DNA from: Ephydatia muelleri
Lineage: Eukaryota; Porifera; Demospongiae; Spongillida; Spongillidae
Direction: 5' to 3'
NCBI GenBank assembly: GCA_013339895.1
Contig: JABACO010000001.1
Span: 15,866,990-15,930,989, forward strand
Length of the DNA: 64,000 nt
In this document: positions 45,513 through 55,679 of the stretch, piece after piece
How the letters are laid out: each line of letters opens with the position of its first letter
Numbering within the stretch: position 1 is the stretch's first letter
Made by a program: the position numbers and the translations under genes
The notes under the pieces: model-generated
What the model saw: only the letters and a program-made list of their open reading frames with translations
What the model was told of the DNA's origin: nothing
The model's database searches: none

Positions 45513-46699
45513 CTATGGATCACGCTGTGGCTCTGCTTTCCCAGTATGGTCAAGATGCGTTGATGGCAAAGATTGACCTCAAAGCTGCCTTCCGCCTGAT
45601 TCCAGTACAAGCTGCAGACTGGGTGCACCTGGGGATCTGCTGGCGAAGACAGTTTTATGTGGACACATGCCTTCCTTTTGGTCTACGCTCAGCCCCTGCC
45701 CTCTTTAACCACTACGCTGAGGCACTCGACTGGATAATGGCCAACAACTATGGGGCCCAGCTGCTACACTACCTGGATGACTTCCTCCTGGTTGGCCCTC
45801 CCGGCAAGGACACATGTCAGGAGGCAATGTCCAGGATGCTGACAGTATGTGACCAGTTAGGCATTCCAGTAGCCTCTGAGAAGCTGGAGGGACCCACCAC
45901 AGCTCTAACCTTCCTGGGAATAGTCCTCGACACATCAGCACAGCAGCTTCGACTACCCCCGGACAAGCTAGAGGAGCTGACAGGGCTAATCAGGTCCTGG
46001 CTATCCAGGCACAAGGCCACCAAAAGGGAGCTGCTCTCACTCATCGGCAAGCTTTCCTTTGCTGCTAAGGTGGTGCCAGCAGGGAGGCTCTTTCTCCGCC
46101 GCCTAATTGACCTCTCCACCACAGTTAGGAAGCTTCACCATCACATCAGCCTTAATGCAGAAGCAAGAGCCGACATTAGGTGGTGGGACAGCTTCCTTCC
46201 TTCCTGGAATGGTGTTGCCATGTTCCTGGACCCAGAATGGACAGCAGCCGACTCTCTTCAGCTCTATACTGATGCCTCAGGCTCCCTAGGCTTTGGTGCC
46301 TACTTCAACTGCGCTTGGTTCCGGGGTGACTGGCAGCCACACCAACGCCTCCCACTCTGTTCCATACAGTGGCAGGAACTGTTTGCCATTGTGGCTGCTG
46401 CTAGCACATGGGGTCATCTCTGGGCAGGCCTACGCATCCACTTCCATTGCGACAACCTCCCCATTGTCCAGGCATGGGCACGACAGTCTGCGAAACATCC
46501 TGACCTCATGCAGCTGCTCCGAACCCTGTTTCTAGTGGCAGCCCAGCACAGCTTCACCATCCGCCTGTCACACTTACCTGGCAGACTAAACAGCATTGCT
46601 GATGCCCTTTCCCGAATTAACTTACCCCTCTTCTTCACTCTTGCCCCCCAGGCGGACCATCAACCAACCCCAACCCCACATCACCTGCCCGAGACCTGA
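45509..46699 (+). CDS. DIRS-type reverse transcriptase-RNase H, 5'-truncated
   Basis: A 396-codon ORF. The RT palm is clear: DLKAAFRLIPV (about residue 23-33, first catalytic Asp), LPFGLRSAPALFNHYAEAL (55-73) and the YLDD box at 88-91. The connection/thumb holds FLGIVLDT. The RNase H part begins with LYTDASGSLGFGAYF (about residue 250), followed by WQELFAIV and DNLPIVQAWARQ, and ends with LPGRLNSIADALSR. The order RT-RNase H followed by a tyrosine recombinase in place of an integrase is that of DIRS/Ngaro-type retroelements. The upstream Gag and the first RT block are missing, so the protein cannot be complete. It follows the RecQ fragment with a four-base overlap. Confidence 0.88.
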   Translation: MTMDHAVALLSQYGQDALMAKIDLKAAFRLIPVQAADWVHLGICWRRQFYVDTCLPFGLRSAPALFNHYAEALDWIMANNYGAQLLHYLDDFLLVGPPGKDTCQEAMSRMLTVCDQLGIPVASEKLEGPTTALTFLGIVLDTSAQQLRLPPDKLEELTGLIRSWLSRHKATKRELLSLIGKLSFAAKVVPAGRLFLRRLIDLSTTVRKLHHHISLNAEARADIRWWDSFLPSWNGVAMFLDPEWTAADSLQLYTDASGSLGFGAYFNCAWFRGDWQPHQRLPLCSIQWQELFAIVAAASTWGHLWAGLRIHFHCDNLPIVQAWARQSAKHPDLMQLLRTLFLVAAQHSFTIRLSHLPGRLNSIADALSRINLPLFFTLAPQADHQPTPTPHHLPET

Positions 46700-47635
46700 A
46701 CCACCATCTCCAGCTCCTACTGAACAGAGCCATGGCCCCATCTACTGCAACCACCTATGCCACTGGGATCAGGCGCTACCAGGGTTTCTGCTACGCTTTC
46801 AGTTGATACCGGTCCCCGGCACACACACTATTTGCAGCCCACCTCAGCCGGACCCTGAACTCCAGGACAATTCAGGTTTATGTGGCAGTGCTCAGTCTCA
46901 TTCCTGCACCACTCCATGGGGTACAAGAGCCCCACTTCCAGTAACCCAACGCTGCGACTTGCCATCCGGGGTGTCCAACGCCTCCAGGAGTCCATCCACC
47001 TCAAGCCCACACGACTGCCGCTGACTGTGGAGATGCTGGGTCACATGCTGTAGAGGTTGGAGGCAGCCCCCCTGAAAAGACACGACCGTCGGATGCTCAG
47101 AGCGGCCCTTACCCTCGGCTTCTTTGGTTTCTTGAGGGTCAGCGAATTTACCTACGAGAACCGGAGGTTTGACCCTAGGTACCACCCTACCAGGCAAGAC
47201 ATCAGCTGGACCGGAGAAGGCATGCACTTTTTCATCAAGCGGTCCAAAACCGACCAGATGGGCAAGGGCACCACTTTCTGCATTGGGCGTACCGAGGGCA
47301 GGCACACGTGTCCAGTGGCTGCAATGGAGGCCTATAGAGGATGCTGTCGCTGTCCCATTCAGTCATCACCCCTCTTCCACTTCAGAGATGGGAGGCCGCT
47401 TACATCCAAGAGCTTCCGCTCCACCTTCCTATCCCTGGTGGAGCAATGTGGCTACAATCCAGCCCAATACAACACACACAGTCTACGTATTGGTGCAGCC
47501 ACAGCAGCCGCCAGAGCAGGCCTTCCCACTGAGACCATCCAGAAGATTGGCAGATGGCAAAGTTCTGCATATCAGACCTACACCCGTCATCCCCTGACTC
47601 ACCCATCTGACACTAGAACTATGGCCGCACAGTAA
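46700..47635 (+). pseudogene. DIRS-type tyrosine recombinase, broken
   Basis: The C-terminal part is open from 47054 to 47635 and has the catalytic signatures LRAALTLGFFGFLRVSEF (first Arg), HSLRIGAATAAARAG (HxxR) and IGRWQSSAYQTYTR (nucleophile Tyr). The N-terminal half (LNHHLQLLLNRAMAPSTATT..., then RTLNSRTIQVYVAVLSLI, then NPTLRLAIRGVQRLQESI) can be read from about 46695 but is broken by TGA at 46804-46806, a frameshift at about 46935 and TAG at 47051-47053. Such recombinases integrate the circular cDNA of DIRS elements. With these three lesions this copy should be inactive, unless some are sequence errors. Confidence 0.85.
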
Positions 47636-48495
47636 CAATTACCCAGATGTATGTACCCATGCTGTGTACCCTACCCCACAAACCTGAAACCATATCCTAA
47701 TTGCCAACCATTTTGGGGGTTCTCACTTGGGCGACACCCTCCGGGCTTCTACCATGGGACAGCCACCAAACCATGACCAGCGTCTTGGTTTGGGACACAG
47801 GCCAACCCAATGGTGACCAGCGTCACCCGTTGGTCCCTGTAGGCCCAGTGGTACGAGGCACAGCTGCTACATGCCTGGCTGCGGCTGTTGCCTGCCCCCA
47901 TTATGGGCCAAACACAACTACGATTCTTAGTATGGGGCAAGGGGTACATTTACTCAGCCTGTAAGAGCAATTAGATGGCATTAAGGTAGAGTTTAGGTAC
48001 AGTGGTAGTAAAGTTTAATGCGGAGAGTTGCTCTGTGTCATGTAGTGTTGCTAAGCTGGCTATAGTGATGTTGCTAAGGCCAAGATGTAAACATATGTTT
48101 CTACAGATGCATTCAATGAACGATCCTAACCAATCCTATACTGTGCATTAGTACCCAATAGCATTGCAGGGGATCCTTTTCCCCCATAATACCCTTATCC
48201 AATCAAATCACCCCAATCGTTGTCGATATGGTTACAGGTTTTGTATTTAAGTGAGGGCTTCATGGGTGCAGCACTCCAGTCATAGCCTTGACTGCGACCA
48301 GTTGCTTATATGACAACCAGGGAGAACTTGCGAGCTTTAACCTGCGAGACATTGCGCTTGCGTCTCGCCCAGGTTCAGGCCGGAAAGAAAGAGGTAGCGT
48401 GATGCAATTAACTTATTACGTTATACTTCCGCTCAATTTATTCGAGTACGTTCATGATACGTCATTTACATTCCTTGCGACGTATTACATAATCA
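47636..48495. other. 3' non-coding part of the DIRS sequence and right part of the TIR element
   Basis: No known domain. TATTTAAG at 48245 followed by a CAGCACTCCAGTCATAGCC stretch could be a promoter-like terminal region of the DIRS element. From about 48330 to 48495 the composition changes to CpG-richer DNA that probably belongs to the TIR element. The plus-strand frame 48288-48509 is unassigned. Confidence 0.35.
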
Positions 48496-48602
48496 CTGGA
48501 CAGAATTGAGTACATGTATAGGACTTTACCAGACCCTCTTTCCACGTAGCGGTGATGTAATCCACCCGCAGCTGTGGGAATCAGGGTCTGGGTACGAGAC
48601 TA
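48496..48602 (-). repeat. right terminal inverted repeat of the RecQ/DIRS element
   Basis: The inverse of 45070-45170. The outer end reads ...GGGTCTGGGTACGAGACTA and is followed by GCAAAAACC. Confidence 0.85.
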
Positions 48603-49924
48603 GCAAAAACCTATCCGTTCGAATACAAACTTAACATTACTCGGAAAAATCGATTAGTGAATTTTATCTATTCGAAATAACCGGTTTATGTTTCTCCATT
48701 CGGAGGTACTTAGGTATTCGTCGCCAGCATCGACAATTCGCCCATTATTCGAATACCTTTTTATACCGATATCCGGATATGATTTCGTGTTTCATAATTA
48801 GAGCTATATATATAACTACGTCACTGTTGTTTTTACTATTTATACATACATAAAGACATCGGAAGCAATCAATAATTGAGTAAATAGATAGTAATATAAT
48901 ACAAAATATTTAATGTGCGTCAATTGGGATACAATATATACAGCGTGCACTAGCTCAGTGCTGTTATCGTCGTCTTCAAGTAAGAAACTAAGTTCATTAG
49001 TACATGCCACGAGTTGTGGTAATATGTAGTAGCAATAAATTTATGTACCAGTACTAGTATTGCATTGTTTTGTTGTACAGTGGTACGAAGTGAACATATG
49101 TGAGTATTGCACTAGCGAGTGAAATAGAATGACAGACTTCTCACCCACTTCAAGTAAGTATACGCGCTCTGTTTGAGTATGTGGAGGAATTAGAGAGCAT
49201 GACGCAATCGTACTAATGGGAAATTTCACATATGCATTTAGAGAGAACGGGAATGGAGTGTTGTGGGATGATTGTAAGTGTACATGATTGTAGGTGATGT
49301 GCATGGGTGAGTTTATAATTGTGATGTCTGGTCTCAGTGGTTAGGGTTGGATGGTTAGGTTTACATTACTATTGATATGTACAAGAGCATGGTAAAGACA
49401 TACAACTATTTGGCAAACACATGCTACTGTAGACCTTTGTGTCTCTGTGTTTTAAGCTGACATGCATAGCTCTAGTTTGGGTGCAAGACCAGGTGGATTT
49501 CTGTGCAGACATAAATTATCTTCTCAGTGTGCACTCCACAAGCACCATAACCTGAATAACCTAGGTATTCGGCAGGAAATTTGGGAAAACCTATTCGGAA
49601 AAATCGATTTTGTTTTTTAAACTATTCGGAAAAATCGATTTTCAGATCCTAAAAAACCTGTAAAATCGATTAGTGTTTTAAAAGTATTCGGAAAAATCGT
49701 TTTCATTATGCAGGGGAGGTTACACACCCTAACACACGAACACACACACATACACATACATACACACACACAGGCACACCAACATGCATGGACATGCATG
49801 CAAACGCACTCGCTTTTCTCCACACATTCACACACACATGCACAACACGTATGCATAAGCGAGTGCGCATTCGTGCTCACATGCATATGTACAATGTGCA
49901 TGAACACACATGCATGGACAATTC

Positions 49925-51085
49925 ATGAATACATACATGTAACACGAGTTGCACCAGCAGGTCCTCATTTCTTCCATATACACTCTTCCCTCCTCTCCTT
50001 ATATCACCTCTCTCCCCTCCCTTCTCTCTTCCCTCCCTTCTCTCTTCCCTCCCTTCTCTCCCTCCCTCCTTCTCTCTTCCCTCCCTTCTCTTCTCCCTCC
50101 CTTCTCTCTCTCTCCCCTCTCTCCCCCCCCTTCTCTCTTCCCTCCCTTCCTCTCTTCCCTCCTTCTCTCTCCCCTCCCTTCTCTCTTCCCTCCCTTCTCT
50201 CTCTCCCTCCTTCGCTCTCCCCTCCCTTCTCTCTCTCTTCTCTCTCCCTCCTTCTCTCTTCCCTCCCTTCTCTCTCCCTTCCTTCTCTTCTTCCCTCCCT
50301 TCTCTCTCCCCTCCCTTCTCTCTTCCCTCCCTTCTCTCTCCCTCCCTTCTCTCTCCCCTCCCTCTCCCTTTTCCTCTCCTATTCACCTCCCCTCTTCCCT
50401 CTACCCTCATCCCTCTCCTCTCCCCTTCTCTCCCCCCTTCTGTCTCCTGTCTTCCCTTTTGGATCTACATGAAAGCTTTCCTTAGAGATGTTTGTCCCTC
50501 ATCATTTTGATCTTGTGTAAACTAACTGAGGTGTTGACATGAATATGATAAGTGGGTAAGGGGACCTACATGTATGGACACAAACATGTACAAGTACAGG
50601 GTGATCCAAAAGTTATGCAACCTGAATAAACATGCAACTATAAAGTTAATCATTGGAATGTCTTTTTAGTTTTTAAAAACCATATTTATGAATGTTAAGT
50701 TACAGCTGAAAGATTTGCGAGACTTTTGGATCACCCTGTACAGCTGTACACATACATGTACATGAACACACATGCCTGGACAATTCATGCATGAATACAT
50801 AACCTGCCCACACAGAGTTGCACTGGTCATATTGTTTATCAACATGTGTCCTCATTTACTCCATTTTACACTTTTCCCTCCTCTCCTCACATCACCTCTC
50901 TCCCTTCCAGCTTCCTCCCCTTTCCCTACCCTCTTTTTCTTTGCCTATCCCCTCCCCATCCCTCTCTCCCCTCTCCTCTTCTGTCTCTGTCCTGTCTTCC
51001 CTTTGGCTGGTTGAGCTTGTGTAGATTCACTGTGTGGTGTGGCTATGAATAATGATAAGTGTGCAATTGGGAGTGACTCACACAT
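49925..51085. repeat. polypyrimidine tract and two further copies of the 41.8-kb repeat
   Basis: 49983-50455 is almost pure CT (TTCCCTCCCTTCTCTC-type units of about 16-24 bp) and creates long Ser/Pro/Leu or Arg/Glu/Gly frames that are not genes. The flanks at 49925-50560 and the block 50790-51085 match 41780-42190. Confidence 0.85.
50597..50738. mobile_element. 142-bp mariner-type MITE
   Basis: CAGGGTGATCCAAAAGT at the left and ACTTTTGGATCACCCTG at the right are exact inverse copies, each flanked by TA (50595-50596 and 50739-50740). CAGGGTG..CCAAAAGT ends and a TA target are typical of Tc1/mariner elements. There is no transposase. It separates two copies of the polypyrimidine-core repeat. 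Confidence 0.9.
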
Positions 51086-53188
51086 GCACGCGCACTTGCA
51101 CATGCACAGACACACATTTCATAGGGTGTTGTACATGACTAGTTTCATATACCACTGCATGCAGTTATGACCATGCCGAACATATGCATACATGTATGCA
51201 CATTAAACCAACATGCATGGAGTGGAATGAGGGAAGTTTATTGAGCTTCACACCATTTCACATGCAAAAGATAGGAGTCCTACACATACACATGGCGGCG
51301 ATGCATGCACATGAAAAGTAATTTCAGATATGTACCACAAAGAGATTATAAATACCTACATTCACACACATGCATACACAAAAGTAAGTCATATACTGAA
51401 AGCACCACAAAGAGATAAAGTGTTTTTGTTTAGGGAGTAAACAATGTTTAATGTTTTGATGAAGGGTGAATGGTTGTGCACCTAACCCCTGCTTATAATT
51501 AGATGTAGCATGGAAAAGCATATAGGGGCATTAAAAGGTTAAAGTAGGTCTAGCCTGCCTGCCTGTCTGCAACTCCCCCCTCTAAACATACTATCCCAAA
51601 CTAGATTTTTCCTTCGTCTGGTTCCAGGTATTGTATTGCTATATATAATGGTGTTCTTGGGAAAGCAACCATTCAATCCATAGCCAGCTATCGACGACCT
51701 GAACTTTGCTGACCCACCCACCTCTCCTTATGTGCACTGTTTGTACCTGTACACTGATTTTCAATTTTAGACAGTGCAAGTCAGTTTATTTTCTAAATCA
51801 GCCGCTCCCTATCTGCTGGAACTATTCAAAAAAATCGTTTATCTCTTAGCATGTAATCAGATGTATTTCAATTCCTCTTTGCTGACAAAGGAGTTATAAG
51901 GAGTATGGTCGTGATGATTTTGATGAGAGATACTTCACAGATGAATGGTATGTCAAGTATGACTAAAACGGTGATGGGTGTGCAATTGAGTTCCTGATCA
52001 AAATGAAGAGCTCTGTCACATGGACAAGGTGCAAAGCATTCTCCAAGATAAAAGAAATTAAAGTGAAAAAACTTTTTTTTGAACGCCTATACATGTTTGT
52101 TATGAAAAAGCGTGTTTAACTATTGAAATCAATTATTGTGGACTTCCCATTAAATTAATCAGATCAATAATTACTTCATGTACATGTATATGAAGGACAC
52201 TAGAAAATTGCACTGGCAGTAATGATAGATATTTTTGTTGTTGTACATCTCCAAGAGACGTCCGTCCAGTCAAGCTCTTGTGACTTCTCTTTTATATTCC
52301 AGCCTGCCCTGTATTTAATGTTGCACCCTGAAAGAGGTCTGCCTGCTTTCATTTTTCTGTGATGTCCAATTCAACTGCATCTGATATTAAACTTTCAATG
52401 AGGTTCTCCAGGAACAGATGTAGCTCATCAGGCACCACATGGTCTATATAGGTCGATTGGTAGGAGTGCATGGTGGATACTTGACACTGTATGTATTGCT
52501 AGCTGCACAAGCTAAACTGTTCTCAATAGACCCAGTTGGATGCAGTGTCCCAACTGCAAAATAGAGAAGTATGCATGATATTAGTATCAATCATCACTTC
52601 GATCATGTACATGTGTACATAGAAATTGTGTTTACAGTCATGTGTAATTCGTGTATTATTGAAGATTTGCATCAGTCATTAGTGTACATGACCATGTGTG
52701 TGTGTGCGTTTGTGTGTGCATGTGCGCATGTGTGTGTGTTTGTGTGTGTGTGTCTCTCTCTACTGGCACAATACTTGTGGGACGGCAAAGCAAATGCTGA
52801 GGTTTCTTTTTCAAAATTGATATCTCATTAGACATTCAAGTGCACATGCAAGCATATGCATGTGAGTATGTGTGTGCAATGTGTGTGGGTGTATTGGCAC
52901 AAAACGTGTGAGAGGGACACTAACCTCAAAGCAATGCTAATTTGCAGCCAGACATAAGTATACGATAGTAGTGCAACACTGTGTGAATGGTGATTTCCCT
53001 GTAGAAAGTTTGGAGACAATTAATACACAGCAGATACAACAGAATACAGCTATCACGCAGTTGAAGCTACTTTCAGGATGCTTCAGTGTTGCTCGATCAA
53101 TGGTGCACATTATTTAGAAAACACAATGCATGCACGTTGTGGCGCCGTATTGGTTCCAATAGTTGCGTAATGGTATATACACGCCACA
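51086..53188. other. no recognised gene
   Basis: Short CA/TG runs (for example 52700-52760). At about 51890-52090 a plus-strand stretch reads RYFTDEWYVKYD, a stop, then CAIEFLIKMKSSVTW, which looks like decayed coding sequence of unknown family. Confidence 0.35.
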
Positions 53189-53435
53189 CAGGCCCGGCGC
53201 ACACGGTGCGGTTGGTGCGGCTTTGACCGCACCAACTTTAGGTCCCAAAATGGGCGTGTCAATTTTTGTGGGCGTGTCTGATGTCATATTAATTTATAGT
53301 CTTATTTTAACCATTGTATGAACTTCCCGCTGCCCAATTATCGATCCCGCAATCCGCGTACTTGTACATGTATCTAACTATGTAAACGTGTCAGTCATAC
53401 TTTTAACTATTGAATGAATTTCCTGCTGTGCAAAT

Positions 53436-55679
53436 ATGGCCAATTCTTTGCTCTCAGTAAATGATCTGCCTCAGATCCCCGACATCCCGCACCACCCTAT
53501 GGGCCTGACGTTCCCTAAGCGTTCATTTGGAGAGAAAAATCCCGTCTTGCGATCGTTTCAGGCTGCATGGTTTAAGACATGGTCATTTCTTCACTATGAC
53601 GAAGGTAAGGACTTAGTATACTGCCACATCTGCGTGAAGGGATTTAAAGAACGGAAGATGAAGTCCAGTACAAGGGCTGATCCTGCGTTTGTAAGTTTCT
53701 GTTTTGGGTTTCCATTGGCTGTTACTCGCTATCCCATGTTCTTACAGGTTACCAAAGGTTTTTGTAGTTGGAAAGATGCCACTCGAGCCTTCAAAAAGCA
53801 TCAATTAAGTGATTGCCACCGTGAAGCTGTAGAAGTAGTTGTAAGTCTTCCTAAAACCTGTTCAGATATTGGTGAACAACTATCAGAGCAGTATTCTAAG
53901 GAGAAGGAGAACAACCGTGTCATGCTAATTAAGATCTTGTCCTGTCTTCAGTTACTAGCTCGTCAAGGCATACCAATCAGAGGGGATGGTGATGATAGTG
54001 AGAGTAACTTCATCCAATTGTTGAAGCTATCAGGACAGGGGGATGTCAAGATGGATGAATGGCTGAAGAAAAAGACAGACAAATATACATCGCATGACAT
54101 CCAGAATGAGCTTCTCCAAATAATGGCACAACATGTGTTGCGAAGCATTGCTGTTCAAATTCAGGATTCTAGGTTTGTCACAGTTATGATAGATGAAACC
54201 ACAGATGTATGCAACCAAGAGCAGGTTACTGTTGTATTTAGGACTGTAGACGATAAACTCATCGTCAATGAAGAGTTTATAGGGCTATACTCGGTGGATT
54301 CAATCACAGCTGATGTTTTAACTGCTGTTATTAAAGATGTTATGTTAAGGTTAAATCTGGCTATCACCAAGCTTCGCGGACAATGCTATGATGGGTGCAG
54401 TACAATGAGTGGTTCTAGATCAGGTGTTGCAAAAAGGATGATGGAGGAGGAATGCAGGGCAGTGTATACGCATTGCTATGGACATTCTCTAAATCTTGCT
54501 GCTAGTGATGCTATAAAGAGTTCAAAAATAATGAAGGATGCTCTAGAAACTACGCATGAGATAACAAAACTCATTAAGTTTTCACCGAAGCGAGAAGCTA
54601 TTTTCAGAGCTTTTAAGCAAGAGAATGACTTAGAGTCTAACAGAAGCAGTATTGGCATTAGAGTCTTGTGTCCTACCAGATGGACTGTTCGTGCAGATTC
54701 TTTGTTCGGCATTCTGGAAAATTACTCCGCACTTATGCACACATGGGATGAAGCCATTAGTGTAGCAAGGGACACGGAAAGTAAAGCGCGAATATATGGA
54801 GTTCAGGCTCAGATGAAGAAATTTAGCTTTCTGTTTGGTGTCTATCTGGCTGAGCTGTTACTGAGGCACACTGATAATCTGAGTAAGGCACTACAATGTG
54901 ACACAGTGTCTGCAGCTGAAGCTCAAGATACAGCTGCCATGGTGGTGCGCACTCTTCAAACTCTTCGTAATGAAGAAGCATTTGATTTGTTTTGGGAAAA
55001 GGTCATTAATAGTGCAGAAGCTTTTAAAGTTGAACAGCCTGAACTCCCTCGAAAAAGAAGGATACCAAGCAGGTTCGATGATGGAATTGGGGAGCATGAG
55101 TATCACTCTGAACCTAAAACCTATCATCGTCAGGAGTATTATGAAGCATTGGACCTTGCCGTTGGTTGTATCAAAGATAGGTTCTATCAGCCTGGGTACC
55201 TTGTATATTGTCACCTACAGAACTTGCTGCTAAAAGCATCACAAAGGAAGGATTTCCAGGAAGATTTTGAGTTTGTCTGCACATTTTATAAAGATGACCT
55301 CCATCCAGAGCTATTACGCTCCCAATTGTCAATTTTTTGCACGGAATTTTCTAAATTTCTTCAAACCCCGCCGACAATTGTGGACATAATAAAGTACACT
55401 TCCACTTTATCAGCAGCTCAAAAACAACTTCTGTCTGAAGTTTGCACAGTAATGAAGCTAATTCTAGTAATGCCTGCTACAAATGCAACTTCTGAGCGCA
55501 CGTTTAGCGCGCTCCGCAGGATTAAAAGCTATCTACGCAGCACAATGAGCCAGGTTAGGTTAAATCACCTAATGGTGTTACACGTTCACAAAGCTCTCAC
55601 AGACACCATCAAGCTAGAGAATATTGCAGATGAATTTGTTAGCAGTTCGCAGCATAGGACAAAGGTATTTGGCAATTGA
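53436..55679 (+). CDS. hAT transposase, TTF/ZMYM1-like, apparently intact
   Basis: A 747-codon ORF from ATG 53436. An N-terminal TTF-type zinc finger has C63, C66, H122 and a Cys/His pair near 127-128. The RNase H-like catalytic core starts about residue 245 with VTVMIDETTDV (first Asp) and continues with LRGQCYDGCSTMSG (around 313, second Asp) and YTHCYGHSLNLAASDA. VLCPTRWTVR lies near 410. The C-terminal hAT dimerisation region from residue 681 reads ATNATSERTFSALRRI. Transposases of this family cut and paste the element between its terminal repeats. The frame is uninterrupted, but residues 86-104 look like a retained intron (see next entry), so the spliced protein would be 728 residues. 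It sits centrally between matching terminal repeats. Confidence 0.93.
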   Translation: MANSLLSVNDLPQIPDIPHHPMGLTFPKRSFGEKNPVLRSFQAAWFKTWSFLHYDEGKDLVYCHICVKGFKERKMKSSTRADPAFVSFCFGFPLAVTRYPMFLQVTKGFCSWKDATRAFKKHQLSDCHREAVEVVVSLPKTCSDIGEQLSEQYSKEKENNRVMLIKILSCLQLLARQGIPIRGDGDDSESNFIQLLKLSGQGDVKMDEWLKKKTDKYTSHDIQNELLQIMAQHVLRSIAVQIQDSRFVTVMIDETTDVCNQEQVTVVFRTVDDKLIVNEEFIGLYSVDSITADVLTAVIKDVMLRLNLAITKLRGQCYDGCSTMSGSRSGVAKRMMEEECRAVYTHCYGHSLNLAASDAIKSSKIMKDALETTHEITKLIKFSPKREAIFRAFKQENDLESNRSSIGIRVLCPTRWTVRADSLFGILENYSALMHTWDEAISVARDTESKARIYGVQAQMKKFSFLFGVYLAELLLRHTDNLSKALQCDTVSAAEAQDTAAMVVRTLQTLRNEEAFDLFWEKVINSAEAFKVEQPELPRKRRIPSRFDDGIGEHEYHSEPKTYHRQEYYEALDLAVGCIKDRFYQPGYLVYCHLQNLLLKASQRKDFQEDFEFVCTFYKDDLHPELLRSQLSIFCTEFSKFLQTPPTIVDIIKYTSTLSAAQKQLLSEVCTVMKLILVMPATNATSERTFSALRRIKSYLRSTMSQVRLNHLMVLHVHKALTDTIKLENIADEFVSSSQHRTKVFGN
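53691..53747 (+). other. 57-bp in-frame intron in the hAT zinc finger
   Basis: GCGTTT|GTAAGTTTCTG at the left and TTCTTACAG|GTTACC at the right are near-consensus splice sites around 57 bp (19 codons) with no stop. Removing it joins ADPAF to VTKGFCSWKD, which is the usual uninterrupted form of the TTF finger (DPAF followed by a short G-F-xx-WK segment). The inserted VSFCFGFPLAVTRYPMFLQ is hydrophobic and unlike the family. Confidence 0.75.

Larger units (their letters stand above)
45070..48602. mobile_element. 3.53-kb TIR element carrying RecQ fragment and DIRS-type genes
   Basis: Left repeat 45070-45170 and right repeat 48496-48602 are inverted copies over about 100 bp. Both run from TAGTCTCGTACCCAGACCC through TTACATCACCGCTACGTG and GGGTCTGGTAAAGTCCTATA to CTCAATTCTGTCCAG. 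The 9-bp GCAAAAACC is repeated directly on both sides (45061-45069 and 48603-48611). Long terminal repeats with a 9-bp duplication fit Mutator-like elements best, though no MULE transposase is seen. The element is inserted in the hAT-type element above. Inside are a truncated RecQ-like ORF, then RT/RNase H and tyrosine recombinase sequence of a DIRS-like retroelement. Because the 9-bp duplication flanks the whole, either the chimera moved as a unit or the DIRS material arrived after insertion. Confidence 0.85.
45014..49731. mobile_element. non-autonomous hAT-type element enclosing another transposon
   Basis: Ends are TAGGGTGTGTAACC at 45014 and GGTTACACACCCTA at 49731. The flanks are the same 8 bp, ACACACGA (45006-45013 and 49732-49739). 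Eight-base duplications with TAGGG or CAGGG ends are characteristic of hAT elements. Without the inner 3.5-kb insertion it would be about 1.2 kb. The interior has repeated TATTCGGAAAAATCGATT motifs near the right end (49580-49700) and no transposase, so it depends on a transposase elsewhere. The 8-bp repeat lies in a CA-rich context, which slightly weakens it, but the final CGA is specific. Confidence 0.82.

Noticed and set aside
49877..50485. 254-codon and 177-codon frames of Ser/Pro/Leu or Arg/Glu/Gly
   Set aside because: Artefacts of a CT-only polypyrimidine tract; composition and periodicity come from the repeat.
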